Assembly (NCBI RefSeq): GCF_000023325.1
Contig: NC_012785.1
Coordinates: 1,922,001 to 1,986,000 of the forward strand
From: Kosmotoga olearia TBF 19.5.1
GTDB taxonomy: Bacteria > Thermotogota > Thermotogae > Petrotogales > Kosmotogaceae
Length of the DNA stretch: 64,000 nt
Direction: 5' to 3'
The first letter of the stretch is position 1; every line of letters starts with the position of its first letter. A model generated the notes under the pieces. That model was not told the origin of the DNA, did no database searches, and was given only the letters and a program-made list of their open reading frames with translations. Of the stretch, positions 7,660-17,207 are shown piece after piece. Made by a program: the position numbers and the translations under genes.

Positions 7660-8565
7660 TTAAATCAATCCTTCTTCTATACAGTTTTCGAAGATTTTCA
7701 CCAATTCTGCGTCGTATTTTATACCCGCTAAAGATTTAAGCTCTTCCAATGCTTTTTCCCAGCCCAAAGCATCTCTGTACGGTCGTTTGGAGGTCATAGC
7801 ATCGAAACTGTCAACAATGGCGATTATTTTGGCTTCTATAAGTATTTCGTCTCCTTTTAGGCCGTCAGGATATCCGGAACCGTCGATTCGCTCATGGTGC
7901 TGTCTTATTACCTCAGAAATACCTTCAAGAAACGTTCCCTTGACCATTTCTGCGCCATCTATCGGGTGCCTCTTAATATATTCGAATTCTTCCGGTGTCA
8001 ATTTACCGGGTTTTTTCAATATCTCATCAGGGATGTTTATTTTGCCTATATCATGAAACAAAGCTCCCATTAAGAGCCTTTCCATTTTTCCTTTGGAAAG
8101 ACCCAATTTATTTCCGAGCACATACGCAAGGTCCCTCACCCTTTTGCCATGTCCGTGGGTATAAGCATCTTTTTCTTCAACACGATGCATTATTTTTTTT
8201 AATTCAGAAATGTCCTTGCTGAGATATTTAAAAATTGGTTTTGAGGTGACATATAGAAGGGTTGTAGGTTCGAGGGTTTTTATCTCAACAGGAGAGGTTA
8301 TATTATGAGCATAAAAATAATCTCCGGACTTGAGGATTATATCATTTTTTCCTTCCTGACTACATATGAGTTTACCTTTGAGGATAAAGAAAAATTCCAA
8401 TAATTCACCGTTATTAAAAGGTTCTATAAAACTTATGGTATTTTCCTTAATCTCTTGAATGAGGATTTCAATGCCGTCTCCATGCGCGATTAACGAAAGA
8501 GATGCGCTTTTTTGTGCTACTTTTTCGATGTATTTATCTGAACTTTTTGCAAAAAAGCCAAACAT
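7660..8565 (-). CDS. Cupin-like sensor plus HD-GYP domain protein (putative cyclic-di-GMP phosphodiesterase)
   Basis: The 301-residue protein has two parts. Residues about 20-115 form a cupin-like beta-barrel (NNGELLEFFFILKGKL... ILKSGDYFYAH), a likely small-ligand sensor. Residues about 130-300 form a complete HD-GYP domain: THGHGKRVRDLA, HDIGKINIPDEIL, HP.DGAEMV, IRQHHERIDGSGYPDGLKG (the GYP motif) and AIVDSFDAMTSKRPYR. All metal ligands appear present, so cyclic dinucleotide hydrolysis is likely. There is no membrane segment; it would be cytoplasmic. It converges on the broken HD gene with only 7 nt between their stops. Confidence 0.88.
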   Translation of the reverse strand: MFGFFAKSSDKYIEKVAQKSASLSLIAHGDGIEILIQEIKENTISFIEPFNNGELLEFFFILKGKLICSQEGKNDIILKSGDYFYAHNITSPVEIKTLEPTTLLYVTSKPIFKYLSKDISELKKIMHRVEEKDAYTHGHGKRVRDLAYVLGNKLGLSKGKMERLLMGALFHDIGKINIPDEILKKPGKLTPEEFEYIKRHPIDGAEMVKGTFLEGISEVIRQHHERIDGSGYPDGLKGDEILIEAKIIAIVDSFDAMTSKRPYRDALGWEKALEELKSLAGIKYDAELVKIFENCIEEGLI

Positions 8566-8674
8566 AATTTTCCTCTCTTTTTATGTATTTGAAATATCGC
8601 AAGGTATATTAGGAGCGACTTTTATAGTAGTTTATCATATAAACATTATGTGATTGATGAACTTTTAGTACACC

Positions 8675-8705
8675 AAAAAGGCTCCGCGTAATGCGGAGCC
8701 TTTTT
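8675..8705 (-). terminator. Strong intrinsic terminator after the secreted-protein gene
   Basis: GGCTCCGC (8680-8687) and GCGGAGCC (8693-8700) form a perfect 8-bp stem with five A on the left and five T on the right, so it can act in both directions. It lies directly after the minus-strand gene ending at 8720. Confidence 0.9.
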
Positions 8706-8719
8706 AATAAGGGAGTAAG

Positions 8720-9133
8720 TTAATCATCTATAACCCTAAGAGGGTCAACTATAAAAACCTGGTTCCCAAGAACTACTTCAACAGGGTAGCATTCAACCTT
8801 TACCCCGAATATAGCAGCTGTTCTTATAACTGATTCTGATATCGCACTTGTACTGGAAACAAGAGATTGTCCAAGTTTTTGAATTGCTTTGTTGTAAGCA
8901 TCAGTCAGTTTAGCTATCAGTTCTTCATTGTCTCCAGCTGCTTCTACAGCGTTGTCGTATGCTTCGGTAATTTTGTTTGCTGCGATAATGGCCTTTTCAA
9001 TCATGGTTTCAATGGTTGCGTTTGCCTGATCAACCATACGAATCACAAGATCATAGCTGTCAGCGAAGGTTACAGAACTAAAACTGACTAACAGAGTAGC
9101 GATTGCTATAATTACGAGCAATCTCCTTTTCAT
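8720..9133 (-). CDS. Secreted small helical protein, function unknown
   Basis: With ATG at 9133 (SD GGGGTG about 6 nt upstream) the product is 137 residues. It begins with a clear signal peptide (MKRRLLVIIAIATLLVSF, cleavage probably after VTFA). The upstream frame extension to 9193 has no SD and would bury the signal sequence. The mature part is mostly amphipathic helix (residues about 25-95, rich in Ala, Glu, Asn and Lys, coiled-coil-like), with a short beta-like tail ending FIVDPLRVIDD. No cysteine pair or lipobox is apparent, so it is probably periplasmic (within the toga space). I do not recognise the family. It is monocistronic with its own terminator. Confidence 0.75.
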   Translation of the reverse strand: MKRRLLVIIAIATLLVSFSSVTFADSYDLVIRMVDQANATIETMIEKAIIAANKITEAYDNAVEAAGDNEELIAKLTDAYNKAIQKLGQSLVSSTSAISESVIRTAAIFGVKVECYPVEVVLGNQVFIVDPLRVIDD

Positions 9134-9312
9134 TTGTACACCCCCTATGATATAGTGATTAATGCAATCGTCTAAAGCAAATATACCATACATATGCTCA
9201 ATTCTTAAATGAAATAATAGTTACTGCGTATGTTTATTTTTTGTATCTAAACACTCTAATCATTAATGTAAATTTAATCATTATTTATGACTGTTTTTTG
9301 TCTTCAAAGTAT

Positions 9313-10381
9313 TAGGGTGTCACGAAAAAAAGCGGGCCTCCCAAGTTCCAATGGTGGTACCATTGAAATAGCCCAAAACAAGAAAGGAGGCCCAAATAAA
9401 TGGTACCACAAGAACTCACAAAAAGCGATATTGTAAAGATTATTGAGCAGTTAGACAAGCTTTTGCCTTCTAACTCGTTAACAAACAAGGCAGAGGTAGA
9501 AGAAAGGCTTATTCTGACAAGAGCATCTTGAAACTTTCCATTTTATTGAAGCTATGCGATGTCTCATATCGTGGGGCAAAGAACTTTTTAGAAAAGAATC
9601 CCAAATACATGGAACTCTTGGACTTGAAAAACATACCACCATTCCAGACTATATCCAGGAGAGTAAGAGAATTGCCTCTTCACAGGATAAACAAAGATGT
9701 TGTAAACCTCTTTTTGGATATAGAAGGACTTGAAAGGATTGAGTTGGTGGTGGATTCCTTTCGTGACCAAGACTTGTAAAGCCCATACAGCACAAAGACG
9801 AAGAAGGACAGGGAAATACAAAGACCCCCAATCCAGTTGGACAAAGACGACAAAAGGCTGGGAATATGGAAGAAAAGTACATATGAGTTTGGATGCACAG
9901 AACCTATTGATTCAAGATTGGATGACAACGCCAGCAGCTGTACACGATTCGACGGTGGCAAAGGCACAAATAGATTCTGGCCAGGGATATAAGTATTTCC
10001 TCGCAGACAGCGCATATGATTCGCAACAGATATACCGTTATATATTCGATTGTAGTAGCATGATACCAGTAATAGACACAAACAAAAGGAAAGGTGTATC
10101 ACTGGAAAAACAGTGTCAGGCTCGTTGGCTGGGCATTCAATTGAGGCAAATATATGCGGAGAAGTATAAAAACCGTTGGGAGATAGAGAGAACGATTAAC
10201 ATTCTACAAGAATATTTCAATCTGGAATACATTTGGTATGTGAGAAACAGGAATTATGATGCGGTATTGGGTTTGGCCATATTGGCATACAATCTTTGTG
10301 TTATGTTCAATATCTTGAACAGCCGTCCTCACAGAAAGGTGGCTGATATTATTGGCTGTTACTGATTTTTGAGACACCCTA
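9313..10381 (+). mobile_element. IS4/IS5-superfamily insertion sequence, degenerate
   Basis: Inverted ends TAGGGTGTC and GACACCCTA (complement GTGTC extended by A-rich sequence) bound about 1,069 bp. The 10-bp direct repeat TTCAAAGTAT at 9303-9312 and 10382-10391 is a perfect target duplication; a 3-bp ATT duplication with the ends one base inward is an alternative reading. Just inside the left end GGGCCTCC (9333-9340) is repeated inverted as GGAGGCCC (9386-9393) around a smaller CAATGG/CCATTG hairpin. The transposase is broken by two frameshifts. Confidence 0.85.
9400..10365 (+). pseudogene. IS4/IS5-type DDE transposase with two frameshifts
   Basis: Three frames must be joined. Frame 1 (9400-9531) begins MVPQELTKSDIVKII after the SD AAGGAGG. 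Frame 2 (about 9528-9760) continues ILLKLCDVSYRGAKNFL up to IELVVDSF, with the first catalytic Asp. Frame 3 (about 9760-10365) gives KTCKAHTAQRRRRTGKYKDP and the rest. The second Asp is in YKYFLADSAYDS and the C-terminal signature is YKNRWEIERTINILQ, matching Y-x2-R-x3-E. With one shift near 9528 and one near 9760 the full product would be about 320 residues. Two separate shifts at non-slippery sites argue for decay rather than programmed frameshifting. Confidence 0.8.
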
Positions 10382-10483
10382 TTCAAAGTATAATATTTGG
10401 CACCAGATTGAAAAGTATTAAAGTTAGCCGTAAAGCAAAAAATGTTGGATTTGTTCTGATGATTCAAAAGCAGGAGGGAAAGA

Positions 10484-11119
10484 ATGGATAATGTGTTAGG
10501 GAAAGTAGCTGCATTTGTTACCAGAAAAAATGGTAACGAAGTAGAATTATTGCTTTTTAAACACCCAACAGCAGGTATTCAGATACCTGGCGGAACGGTG
10601 GAAGCTGGTGAAGATTTCCTGGACGCAGTCATTAGAGAGACTGCTGAAGAAACAGGGCTGATCAATGTAGAGGTTAAGAACTTGATTGGTTACAAGGACG
10701 TTGTACTCCCTGAAAATGAATTTGTTGTCCTCAATAAAACGAAGGTGTATTCACGACCAGATCTTAGTAGTTTTGACTGGGCTGAATTTAGAAGGGGATT
10801 GCCTGTAACTCGCATCCGAGAAGAAAGTGGATTTACGCAGGTGCAGATAGTCCTGGAATACGGTGAGTCTCCGGAAGAAAAGTACGTAACGTACAATATT
10901 ACTGGCTGGGTTCCCACCAGTGTTTTGACAAACAAAATCAGGCGTCATTATTATCACCTGATATGTAATGAAGATACTCCCGAAACCTGGGAACATTTCT
11001 CAGATAACTATATTTTCAAATTTTTCTGGGCACCTATATCAAAATTACCTGATATTGTGTCGCCGCAGAAAGAATGGTTGAAATACGTGTTTGAGGATTT
11101 CAAATATAGCTTTGAGTGA
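10484..11119 (+). CDS. NUDIX hydrolase
   Basis: The 211-residue protein holds a complete Nudix box at about residues 36-58 (GGTVEAGEDFLDAVIRETAE, then ETGLI), in which RE..EE coordinates the metal for nucleoside-diphosphate-linked substrate cleavage. The strand before it (VAAFVTRKNGNEVELLLFKHP) is the usual Nudix opening. The remaining 140 residues are family-variable and do not reveal the substrate. ATG 10484 follows the SD GGAGGG. It is a lone gene immediately right of the degenerate IS. A weak hairpin with AAGCC/GGCTT arms at about 11126-11150 may terminate it. Confidence 0.88.
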   Translation: MDNVLGKVAAFVTRKNGNEVELLLFKHPTAGIQIPGGTVEAGEDFLDAVIRETAEETGLINVEVKNLIGYKDVVLPENEFVVLNKTKVYSRPDLSSFDWAEFRRGLPVTRIREESGFTQVQIVLEYGESPEEKYVTYNITGWVPTSVLTNKIRRHYYHLICNEDTPETWEHFSDNYIFKFFWAPISKLPDIVSPQKEWLKYVFEDFKYSFE

Positions 11120-11268
11120 TAAAAAAGCCACTCTCGCAACGGGCGGCTTCTTTATCACTGGTTTTTCCCGATGTGCTATTTACAAATTATCTATAAATGG
11201 GTGTGCAAACCATCGCAAAATGATAAACTGATTACCGCAAAGCGGTTATAAAGAAAGGACTGGATGAA

Positions 11269-12093
11269 ATGAAACAAGCAAGAGACGAACACTGGAGCTT
11301 CTTTCTGTACACGTTTTTATGGTCATGGAGTTTGTGGTTGGTTCCTGTGATCTTTGGACTTGAAACCACTGTTTCTAAATTGTTTTATGCGCTAGGTGGA
11401 ATTGCTCCATCGACTGTCGGAATTTTCATGGCTTATTCGAAAAAGGATAGAAAATACTGGAAAGATTTCTGGCACAGGATCTTTGATTTTCGCCTGATAG
11501 GTTTTGGCTGGTATTTGGTCATATTTCTGTTTGTCCCTGTGAGCAGCTTAATTGCCGTAATGATCAATTACTTTCTGACAGGAACAATACCGGAATTGAG
11601 TACCCTAAAGAGTTTTTTGGCTAATCCCATAAAGCTGATACCCTTTGCCGTTTTCATGCTTTTCTTTGGACCAATAGTGGAAGAATTAGGATGGAGAGGT
11701 TTTGCGCTTGATCATTTGGAAAAACGATATAGCTGGATTAAGTCGAGTATCATATTGGGGTCCTTTTGGGCTTTGTGGCATCTTCCCTTGTTTTTTGTCA
11801 GAGGGACTTATCAATATAACCTGATGAACGATTCATTCATTTACTTCATAGACTTTATGGTGGCCTTTTTCCCGGCGAGTGTTGTGATGGACTGGATTTA
11901 TAATAACAACGGGAGAAGTATCTTATCCGGTGTGCTGTTTCATTTTTGCATGAACTTCTTTGGTGAGGTGATCGATTTACCGAACCACATAAAACCATAT
12001 TCAACCATTGTGATGATGACAGTAGCAATAGCTATTTTGATATCGTGGAAGTCGAAGAACGAGAATAGAGATTCGAGACCTGAGATCTGGTAG
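11269..12093 (+). CDS. CPBP-family intramembrane metalloprotease (Abi/CAAX-like)
   Basis: The 274-residue protein has about seven hydrophobic segments and the motifs of CPBP glutamic intramembrane proteases: EELGWRGFALDHLEKR (EExxxR, near 143-158), SFWALWHLPLFF (FxxxH, near 169-180) and LFHFCMN (HxxxN, near 222-228). Family members process prenylated proteins or bacteriocins or act in immunity; the substrate here is unknown. ATG 11269 has the SD AAAGGA. The last codons (about 12070-12093, ...RPEIW stop) coincide with a short relic of the palindromic repeat family found elsewhere in the window (compare about 37484-37502), so the native C-terminus has probably been replaced by repeat sequence. 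Confidence 0.85.
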   Translation: MKQARDEHWSFFLYTFLWSWSLWLVPVIFGLETTVSKLFYALGGIAPSTVGIFMAYSKKDRKYWKDFWHRIFDFRLIGFGWYLVIFLFVPVSSLIAVMINYFLTGTIPELSTLKSFLANPIKLIPFAVFMLFFGPIVEELGWRGFALDHLEKRYSWIKSSIILGSFWALWHLPLFFVRGTYQYNLMNDSFIYFIDFMVAFFPASVVMDWIYNNNGRSILSGVLFHFCMNFFGEVIDLPNHIKPYSTIVMMTVAIAILISWKSKNENRDSRPEIW

Positions 12094-12548
12094 CCACTGC
12101 GCGGCGCCGAAAAATGAAGATCCCTCCAGTCTCAAGGAAATAATATAACCGTAAAAGCAGTTAAGGGGTTAAAAAGGATGAACAGGCACTTAGGTACGAT
12201 ACCATTTTTATCCGGAAATAGATGAGGTAGAAGAATGACTGAATATTACAGGATTTATCATGGAAAGCGAAGACATATCAGAAGGGTATCATCATTTTAT
12301 CGTTCGAAAATAACTGATTTACATGAAGACTGCTTCAACATAAAAACATGAGTGCCTCATCAAGAGATGCTTATTTAAACATAAATATACTATTCTGATC
12401 TTCTTGCTTTTTATTTCACCAGTTGTTAGCAAAATGGTAAAATTAGGAGTGATCGAGGATTTGCGGGGTCGAACATTATTTGATTTTAGTGAGTGGTAAA
12501 GAGTTATCTCAAGAATGTTTGAAAGATATTGCGTTTTGAAATTGTACC
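12094..12548. other. Gene-free stretch before the McrBC locus
   Basis: It starts with a relic of the palindromic repeat tail (to about 12116). A 38-codon frame at 12236-12352 and a 16-codon frame at about 12450 each have weak SD sequences but no recognisable product and are not called. TTCACC-17-TAAAAT (12415-12443) is a possible promoter for the restriction locus. Confidence 0.35.
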
Positions 12549-13643
12549 GTGATGTACATACTTGGGGGGATGAATGTGTTGGTAGAGAAGAGCAAAGTTG
12601 ATCAGCTAATTGATCTTGTTAATTCCCGCTATTTTGGATGGAAGGGTTTTGAGGATGATAGGTTCCTGGAAGAGGAACGAGATTACAAGGTTGAAACAGT
12701 AAAGAGGGCTAAAGAGTTATTAAATGAAACAGTTTTAGCTGGACTGATTGAAAGCAAGGCTTATTCGGAGTTGTTTGAGAGGATAGAAAAGATTGGCAAA
12801 GACAACAACCTGCTGTTTAATTCTATACCAACAAGCGGGGATTTAAGGTTGCTCTTCTCCACTAAAATAAACAAAGAAGCCTTTTCAAAGGAGTTTTTTA
12901 ATCTTCTGTATGGTTCCGGTTCTTCGGAAGAACGTCTGGAAAAATTCTGTAATTTTGTTGAAAAAAGCGGAGAAAAATCTTACTGGACATTTCCCACGTA
13001 TTTTCTTTTCATTGTTTACCCTGAAAGTGAGTATTTTGTAAAGCCATCGGTAGTATCCTGGTTTGCGAACTTCTTTGGATTTGCGTTTAGCAGAAAACCA
13101 GATGCAAGGAGCTACAAGCTTTTGAAAGATTACTCTTTTGAATTGATGAAGGCTCTTTCTGATTTCAATCCCAAAGATATGATAGATATACAGAGTTTTA
13201 TTTGGGTTGCGTATCGAGAAAGCATTGGCAAAATTATTCTTCCGCAGAAAAAAAAGGAATTCGGGAAGTTTTTCAACGAGTTTTTAGAAGAATATTTCAA
13301 TACTGAAAAAGGGCAAGCCCACTTCCAGGAATATGAAAGTTGCAGGAAACAGGGAAGGAAGAATTTTGAGTATGTTCTTAAAGAATGGGAGAAAGGTAAT
13401 GACATAACTGATCTCGTTTTGAAAAAACTCTTACCTTATGATCAGAATTCTGCTGAGAAGGATCCAGATGTCTGGAATCACGTAGCACCTGCGGTAAATA
13501 TCTCATTAAAAAAGAAATATGAAAGTATTGGTTGGGTTAAACCTGATGGATGGTCCAAAGTTACGGAGGTTATATTTACGTTTATCAAAGATTGTTATGA
13601 GAATCCTGATGAACTTGAAAAGATATGCGAAAGGTACGACTAG
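12549..13643 (+). pseudogene. mcrB: McrB-like restriction subunit, N-terminal segment (ends at in-frame amber)
   Basis: Translation most likely begins at GTG 12576, 6 nt after a G-rich SD; the frame itself opens at GTG 12549. The segment is a helical, lysine/glutamate-rich domain of about 350 residues without recognised motifs. It stops at TAG 13641-13643, but the same frame continues without interruption into GYSKGFQSGILSPILNALN, a conserved stretch of the N-terminal region of long McrB-like proteins. The amber therefore interrupts one gene. A single C-to-T or G-to-A change (CAG or TGG to TAG) would explain it. As it stands only the N-terminal domain would be made. Confidence 0.75.
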
Positions 13644-15209
13644 TCTGGCTATTCAAAGGGATTTCAGTCCGGAATTTTGTCCCCGATCCTGAATGCACTT
13701 AATCCGGATAAATTCCATATTATAAATAATAAACCTAGATGGGTTCTTGAATTCTTTATGGGAAAAAATCAACCCCAACCAATGAAGTATTATCCAGAGA
13801 TTAACAAGGTTATTGAACAGGTAATTGTCGAACTGTCGGGTATTTTGAGTGGGATTACTGAAGACAGAATCAGACAGGCCGACCTTTTCGATGAGTTTTG
13901 CCATTGGTTTATTTCGATAAAAAAGCACCCTCTTAAAAAACCGCAATACTGGAAAATCGCGCCAGGAGAGCAGGCCTGGGAATGGGAGAGTTGCCGTGAG
14001 AATGGTTATATTGCTATCGGTTGGGAAAAGCTTGGTGACATATCCAGAATGACAAGAAAAGAATTCAATGAAAAGGCTGAAAGATTGAGCAAAGAGATCG
14101 ATGGATACAAAAAGGTCGGGATGGAACAGGTATGGAATTTTGCGAAAGACATCAAAGAAGGGGATTATGTTATTGCAAATCTCGGGACAAAAGAAGTTCT
14201 AGGAATAGGAGTAGTGACTGGACCTTATTATTTTGTAGAAAACACACGACACGGGCATCGATTGCCCATTGACTGGATTGATACGCAGAAAAGAGAGGTA
14301 AAAAAACCTGCGTGGGTTAGAACACTGATAAAACTGGATGAAGAAGAATTCAGGGAGATTGTTGAAACCCCTCCGGGAACTTTTTCAGATGGGTTATTTA
14401 CGGAGAAAACTTTCGAACTACTCGACCAGCTGCATGAAAATCCGACTAGGGCCTTTTATCATGAAAGAAGCGGTGAATTTGATAAGTATGTAGTAGAACC
14501 TGTCAAGGAATTAATGACTACAGTTGCTTCAAAGCTTCCCAAAGAAATGAAAGAGAAGCTCGAAACGGAGAAGAGTATATTTGGAAAGATCCCAAAAAAT
14601 GATTTTGGTCGGGGTGGGGCATGGGATCATTTCTGGGGTGCTTTTTATCCCCGGGGAAGAAAAAGAATTGAATCTGCGCAGTTGTTTGTCTGGATCAATC
14701 GTGATGTGATGAGATATGGCTTTTCGATAGGCATGTATGGAGGTTCAGATGCTAAGGTTTTTACGAAAAACCTTCGAGAGAATGCTAGACAAATAATCCA
14801 TATATTCAATGAAATGAATATTTCGGATAGTCTTCTGTTTGGCGATAGGGCAGAAATAAAGGTGCTTTCTGGAGTTCATAATGCCAAGGCCGTGGATATC
14901 GAAACGTGGGTGAATGATATCAAAAATCAGCCTCTTACTGTTTGTGTGGAGATACCGAGCAATGAGGTCTTATCTTTTGCTAAAGAGAGATTGGTAGATA
15001 AAGTTACGGAATGCTTTGTAAAGCTTTATCCTCTGGTTATACTGACAATTGAAGAGAACGATCCTATGAAGGAAATTATTGAGTTTATTTCTGGTCCGGA
15101 CGAATACGAGCGGAATCCTGCGTATCCTCTTGACGAGTTAAGCGCTGAGATAGGTTTTGAAGAAAGTCTACTTGAAAGATGGATAAGAGCTATTAACCGA
15201 AAGGGGTAA
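13644..15209 (+). pseudogene. mcrB: McrB-like restriction subunit, middle segment with EVE-like domain (ends at in-frame ochre)
   Basis: It continues the frame of the preceding segment. After the conserved GILSPILNALNPDKFHIINN stretch comes an EVE/PUA-like modified-base reader domain at about 13930-14340 (QYWKIAPGEQAWEWESCREN... IAIGWEKLGDI, then GDYVIANLGTKEVLGIGVVT). A further alpha/beta domain resembling DUF2461-type proteins follows (FWGAFYPRGRKRIESAQLFV). The frame stops at TAA 15207-15209, five codons before the Walker A of the motor domain. AAG GGG TAA GCG ATA ATT TAT GGT is one substitution from the family-typical K-G-Q-A-I-I-Y-G, so CAA to TAA is the simplest explanation. Confidence 0.78.
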
Positions 15210-15950
15210 GCGATAATTTATGGTCCCCCCGGAACTGGAAAAACGTTTGTTGCCAGGAAGATTGCCCGACATCTTATCGGTGGTGGGAATGGTTTTATTA
15301 AAACGGTTCAGTTTCATCCTTCTTATTCTTATGAGGATTTTATTCAAGGTATAAGGCCAACTTCAGACGAAAACGACACACTAAAATACCCGGTTGTTCC
15401 AGGAGCGTTTATGAAGTTCTGCAAAGAAGCGAGCGAACGTGATGGAATCTGTGTCATGATAATTGATGAGATCAACCGTGCAAACCTTTCTAGAGTTTTT
15501 GGTGAATTAATGTATCTCCTTGAGTATCGAAATGAAGACATCACTTTGCCCAGTGGAGAGAGATTTAAGATACCCGAAAACGTGCGAATCATTGGTACTA
15601 TGAACACAGCTGATAGGTCTATAGCGCTCGTTGATCATGCGTTAAGAAGAAGGTTTGCTTTCTTAAGATTGTGGCCAAATTATGAGATTTTGAGGAATTT
15701 CCATGCTGGTGGAGATTTTAATCCGGAAGGTCTAATACAGGTTCTGGAGAGGTTAAACAGGAATATTGAACCACATTATCAGGTCGGGATCACATTCTTT
15801 CTTGAGGAAGGTATCAAAGACAAGATTGAAGATATCTGGTGCATGGAAATACTTCCTTATCTTGAGGAATATTTCTTTGACCAACCTGAAAAAGTGGATG
15901 AGTTCAAATGGGAAAAGGTAAAGACTGAAATTTTGGGGGAAGATAGTTGA
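15210..15950 (+). pseudogene. mcrB: McrB-like restriction subunit, AAA+ GTPase segment
   Basis: This is the same frame again, without its own start before ATG 15411. It encodes a complete McrB motor: Walker A GPPGTGKT (15222-15245), the FHPSYSYEDFIQGIRP segment, Walker B VMIIDEINRANLSRVFGEL, the McrB sensor TMNTADRSIALVDHALRRRF, and a C-terminal helical part. In McrBC systems this GTPase forms hexamers that translocate DNA and recruit McrC. Initiation at 15411 would lose Walker A. The segment overlaps mcrC by 4 nt, the usual McrBC arrangement. Joined, the three segments give about 1,130 residues; the two stops should prevent assembly of an active complex. Confidence 0.82.
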
Positions 15951-17140
15951 CAGTGAAAAACATCATCGAATTGAAGGAATACAAAAAGAAGATAGTGCCA
16001 AAAGAGGATCTACCCAACGAACTTGGAGCGTTTCTCTGGCGTGAAAATGGTAACAAAATAAACGTTGAGTTTCCGACCCTTAAGACCGCTAATAACTGGG
16101 AGCTGACTTCAAACGGGTGGGTTGGATACATTCCTTTATCACAAGAATATGGTCTCAGGTTGCTTCCGAGAGTTGAGCTTAAAAACCTTCTCCACATGCT
16201 CGAGTACGCGTATAATTTGAAATCATTTCAATTTATTGAAGGCATCCAGGATTGTGAGACTATTGAAGAGTTATATGAAAGACTGGTCAAGGTTTTTGTG
16301 AAACGTGTTATAGATCGTACAAAGAGAGGCTTGTACAGAGAATACATTCAACAAAACGATAGATTACCATATGTGAGGGGAAAATTAAATGTTCGGTCGA
16401 TGATAAAGCAGCCCTGGAAAGTAAAGCTCGATTGTGTTTATCAGGATCATACGAACGATATTGAGGAAAACCAGATAATACTCTGGACTCTTTCGAAGCT
16501 AGTCATGAGTGACAGCATAAGTGAAGGAACGAGGAATCTTGTCAGAAAAGCGTACAGATCTCTGGCAGGAACTATCAAAGTCAGGCCTTTCAAACCTTCA
16601 GAATGTATAAAAAGATTCTATAACAGATTGAACAGCGACTATCTTCCCATACATGTTCTTGCAAAGTTCTTCCTTGAAAATAGCGGTCCTGCAGTAAAGT
16701 CTGGAACCAGTAAGATGATTCCTTTTCTCGTGAATATGCCCCGGTTGTTTGAGAAGTTCATTGCCGAATGGTTGAAGAAGAATTTGAAAGGGTATATAGT
16801 ACGTGCTCAGGAGAAGGTCAATTTAGATAAAGAAAATAGCCTGAGTTTTAATATCGATCTTGTCATCTATAGTGGATTAACAGGAGAAGCCGTTGCTGTT
16901 TTGGATACGAAGTATAAAATCAATGAACGTCCTTCGGATAACGATATATCTCAGATAGCCAGTTACGCTATGACAAAGAACTGCACAAAGGCTTTTTTGA
17001 TTTATCCGATAGACATGAATCCACCGGTGAATGTTACCGTTGGAAGTGTCGCTATCAGATGTCTTACTTTCCAGCTTTCGGGAGATCTTGAAGCAAATGG
17101 CATGAGAATGGTGGATGAACTGATGAGATTTATTGAATAG
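15947..17140 (+). CDS. mcrC: McrC-like endonuclease subunit of a type IV restriction system
   Basis: The 397-residue protein starts at TTG 15947, overlapping the mcrB stop by 4 nt. The N-terminal half is the McrC DNA/McrB-binding region (YGLRLLPRVELKNLLHMLEYAY). A PD-(D/E)xK nuclease core lies near residues 300-330: IDLVIY supplies the Asp and AVLDTKYK the D-x-K pair. The length is normal and the frame is intact, unlike mcrB. With a disabled partner, McrC would have no motor to recruit it, so the system is probably silent. A terminator follows within 10 nt. Confidence 0.9.
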   Translation: MTVKNIIELKEYKKKIVPKEDLPNELGAFLWRENGNKINVEFPTLKTANNWELTSNGWVGYIPLSQEYGLRLLPRVELKNLLHMLEYAYNLKSFQFIEGIQDCETIEELYERLVKVFVKRVIDRTKRGLYREYIQQNDRLPYVRGKLNVRSMIKQPWKVKLDCVYQDHTNDIEENQIILWTLSKLVMSDSISEGTRNLVRKAYRSLAGTIKVRPFKPSECIKRFYNRLNSDYLPIHVLAKFFLENSGPAVKSGTSKMIPFLVNMPRLFEKFIAEWLKKNLKGYIVRAQEKVNLDKENSLSFNIDLVIYSGLTGEAVAVLDTKYKINERPSDNDISQIASYAMTKNCTKAFLIYPIDMNPPVNVTVGSVAIRCLTFQLSGDLEANGMRMVDELMRFIE

Positions 17141-17147
17141 AATAGTA

Positions 17148-17176
17148 AACCAGGGACAATGTCCCTGGTTTTAGTT
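17148..17176 (+). terminator. Intrinsic terminator after mcrC
   Basis: AACCAGGGAC (17148-17157) pairs perfectly with GTCCCTGGTT (17161-17170) over a 3-nt loop, followed by a T-rich run. It may also serve the converging GNAT gene. Confidence 0.85.
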
Positions 17177-17207
17177 TGTTGATTGAAGATAAAACTCAGT
17201 AGATTAA

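Noticed and set aside
9400-10365. Programmed frameshifting in the IS4/IS5-type transposase
   Set aside because: Two separate shifts are needed and neither falls on a recognisable slippery heptamer; decay is more likely.
12236-12352. 38-codon ORF before the McrBC locus as a toxin or regulator gene
   Set aside because: It has only a weak SD and no family resemblance, with no partner gene.
907-15209. Reassignment of TAG/TAA to a sense codon
   Set aside because: Intact genes in the window end with TAG (CPBP protease, mcrC) and TAA, and no suppressor tRNA is visible. Gene decay explains the in-frame stops better.
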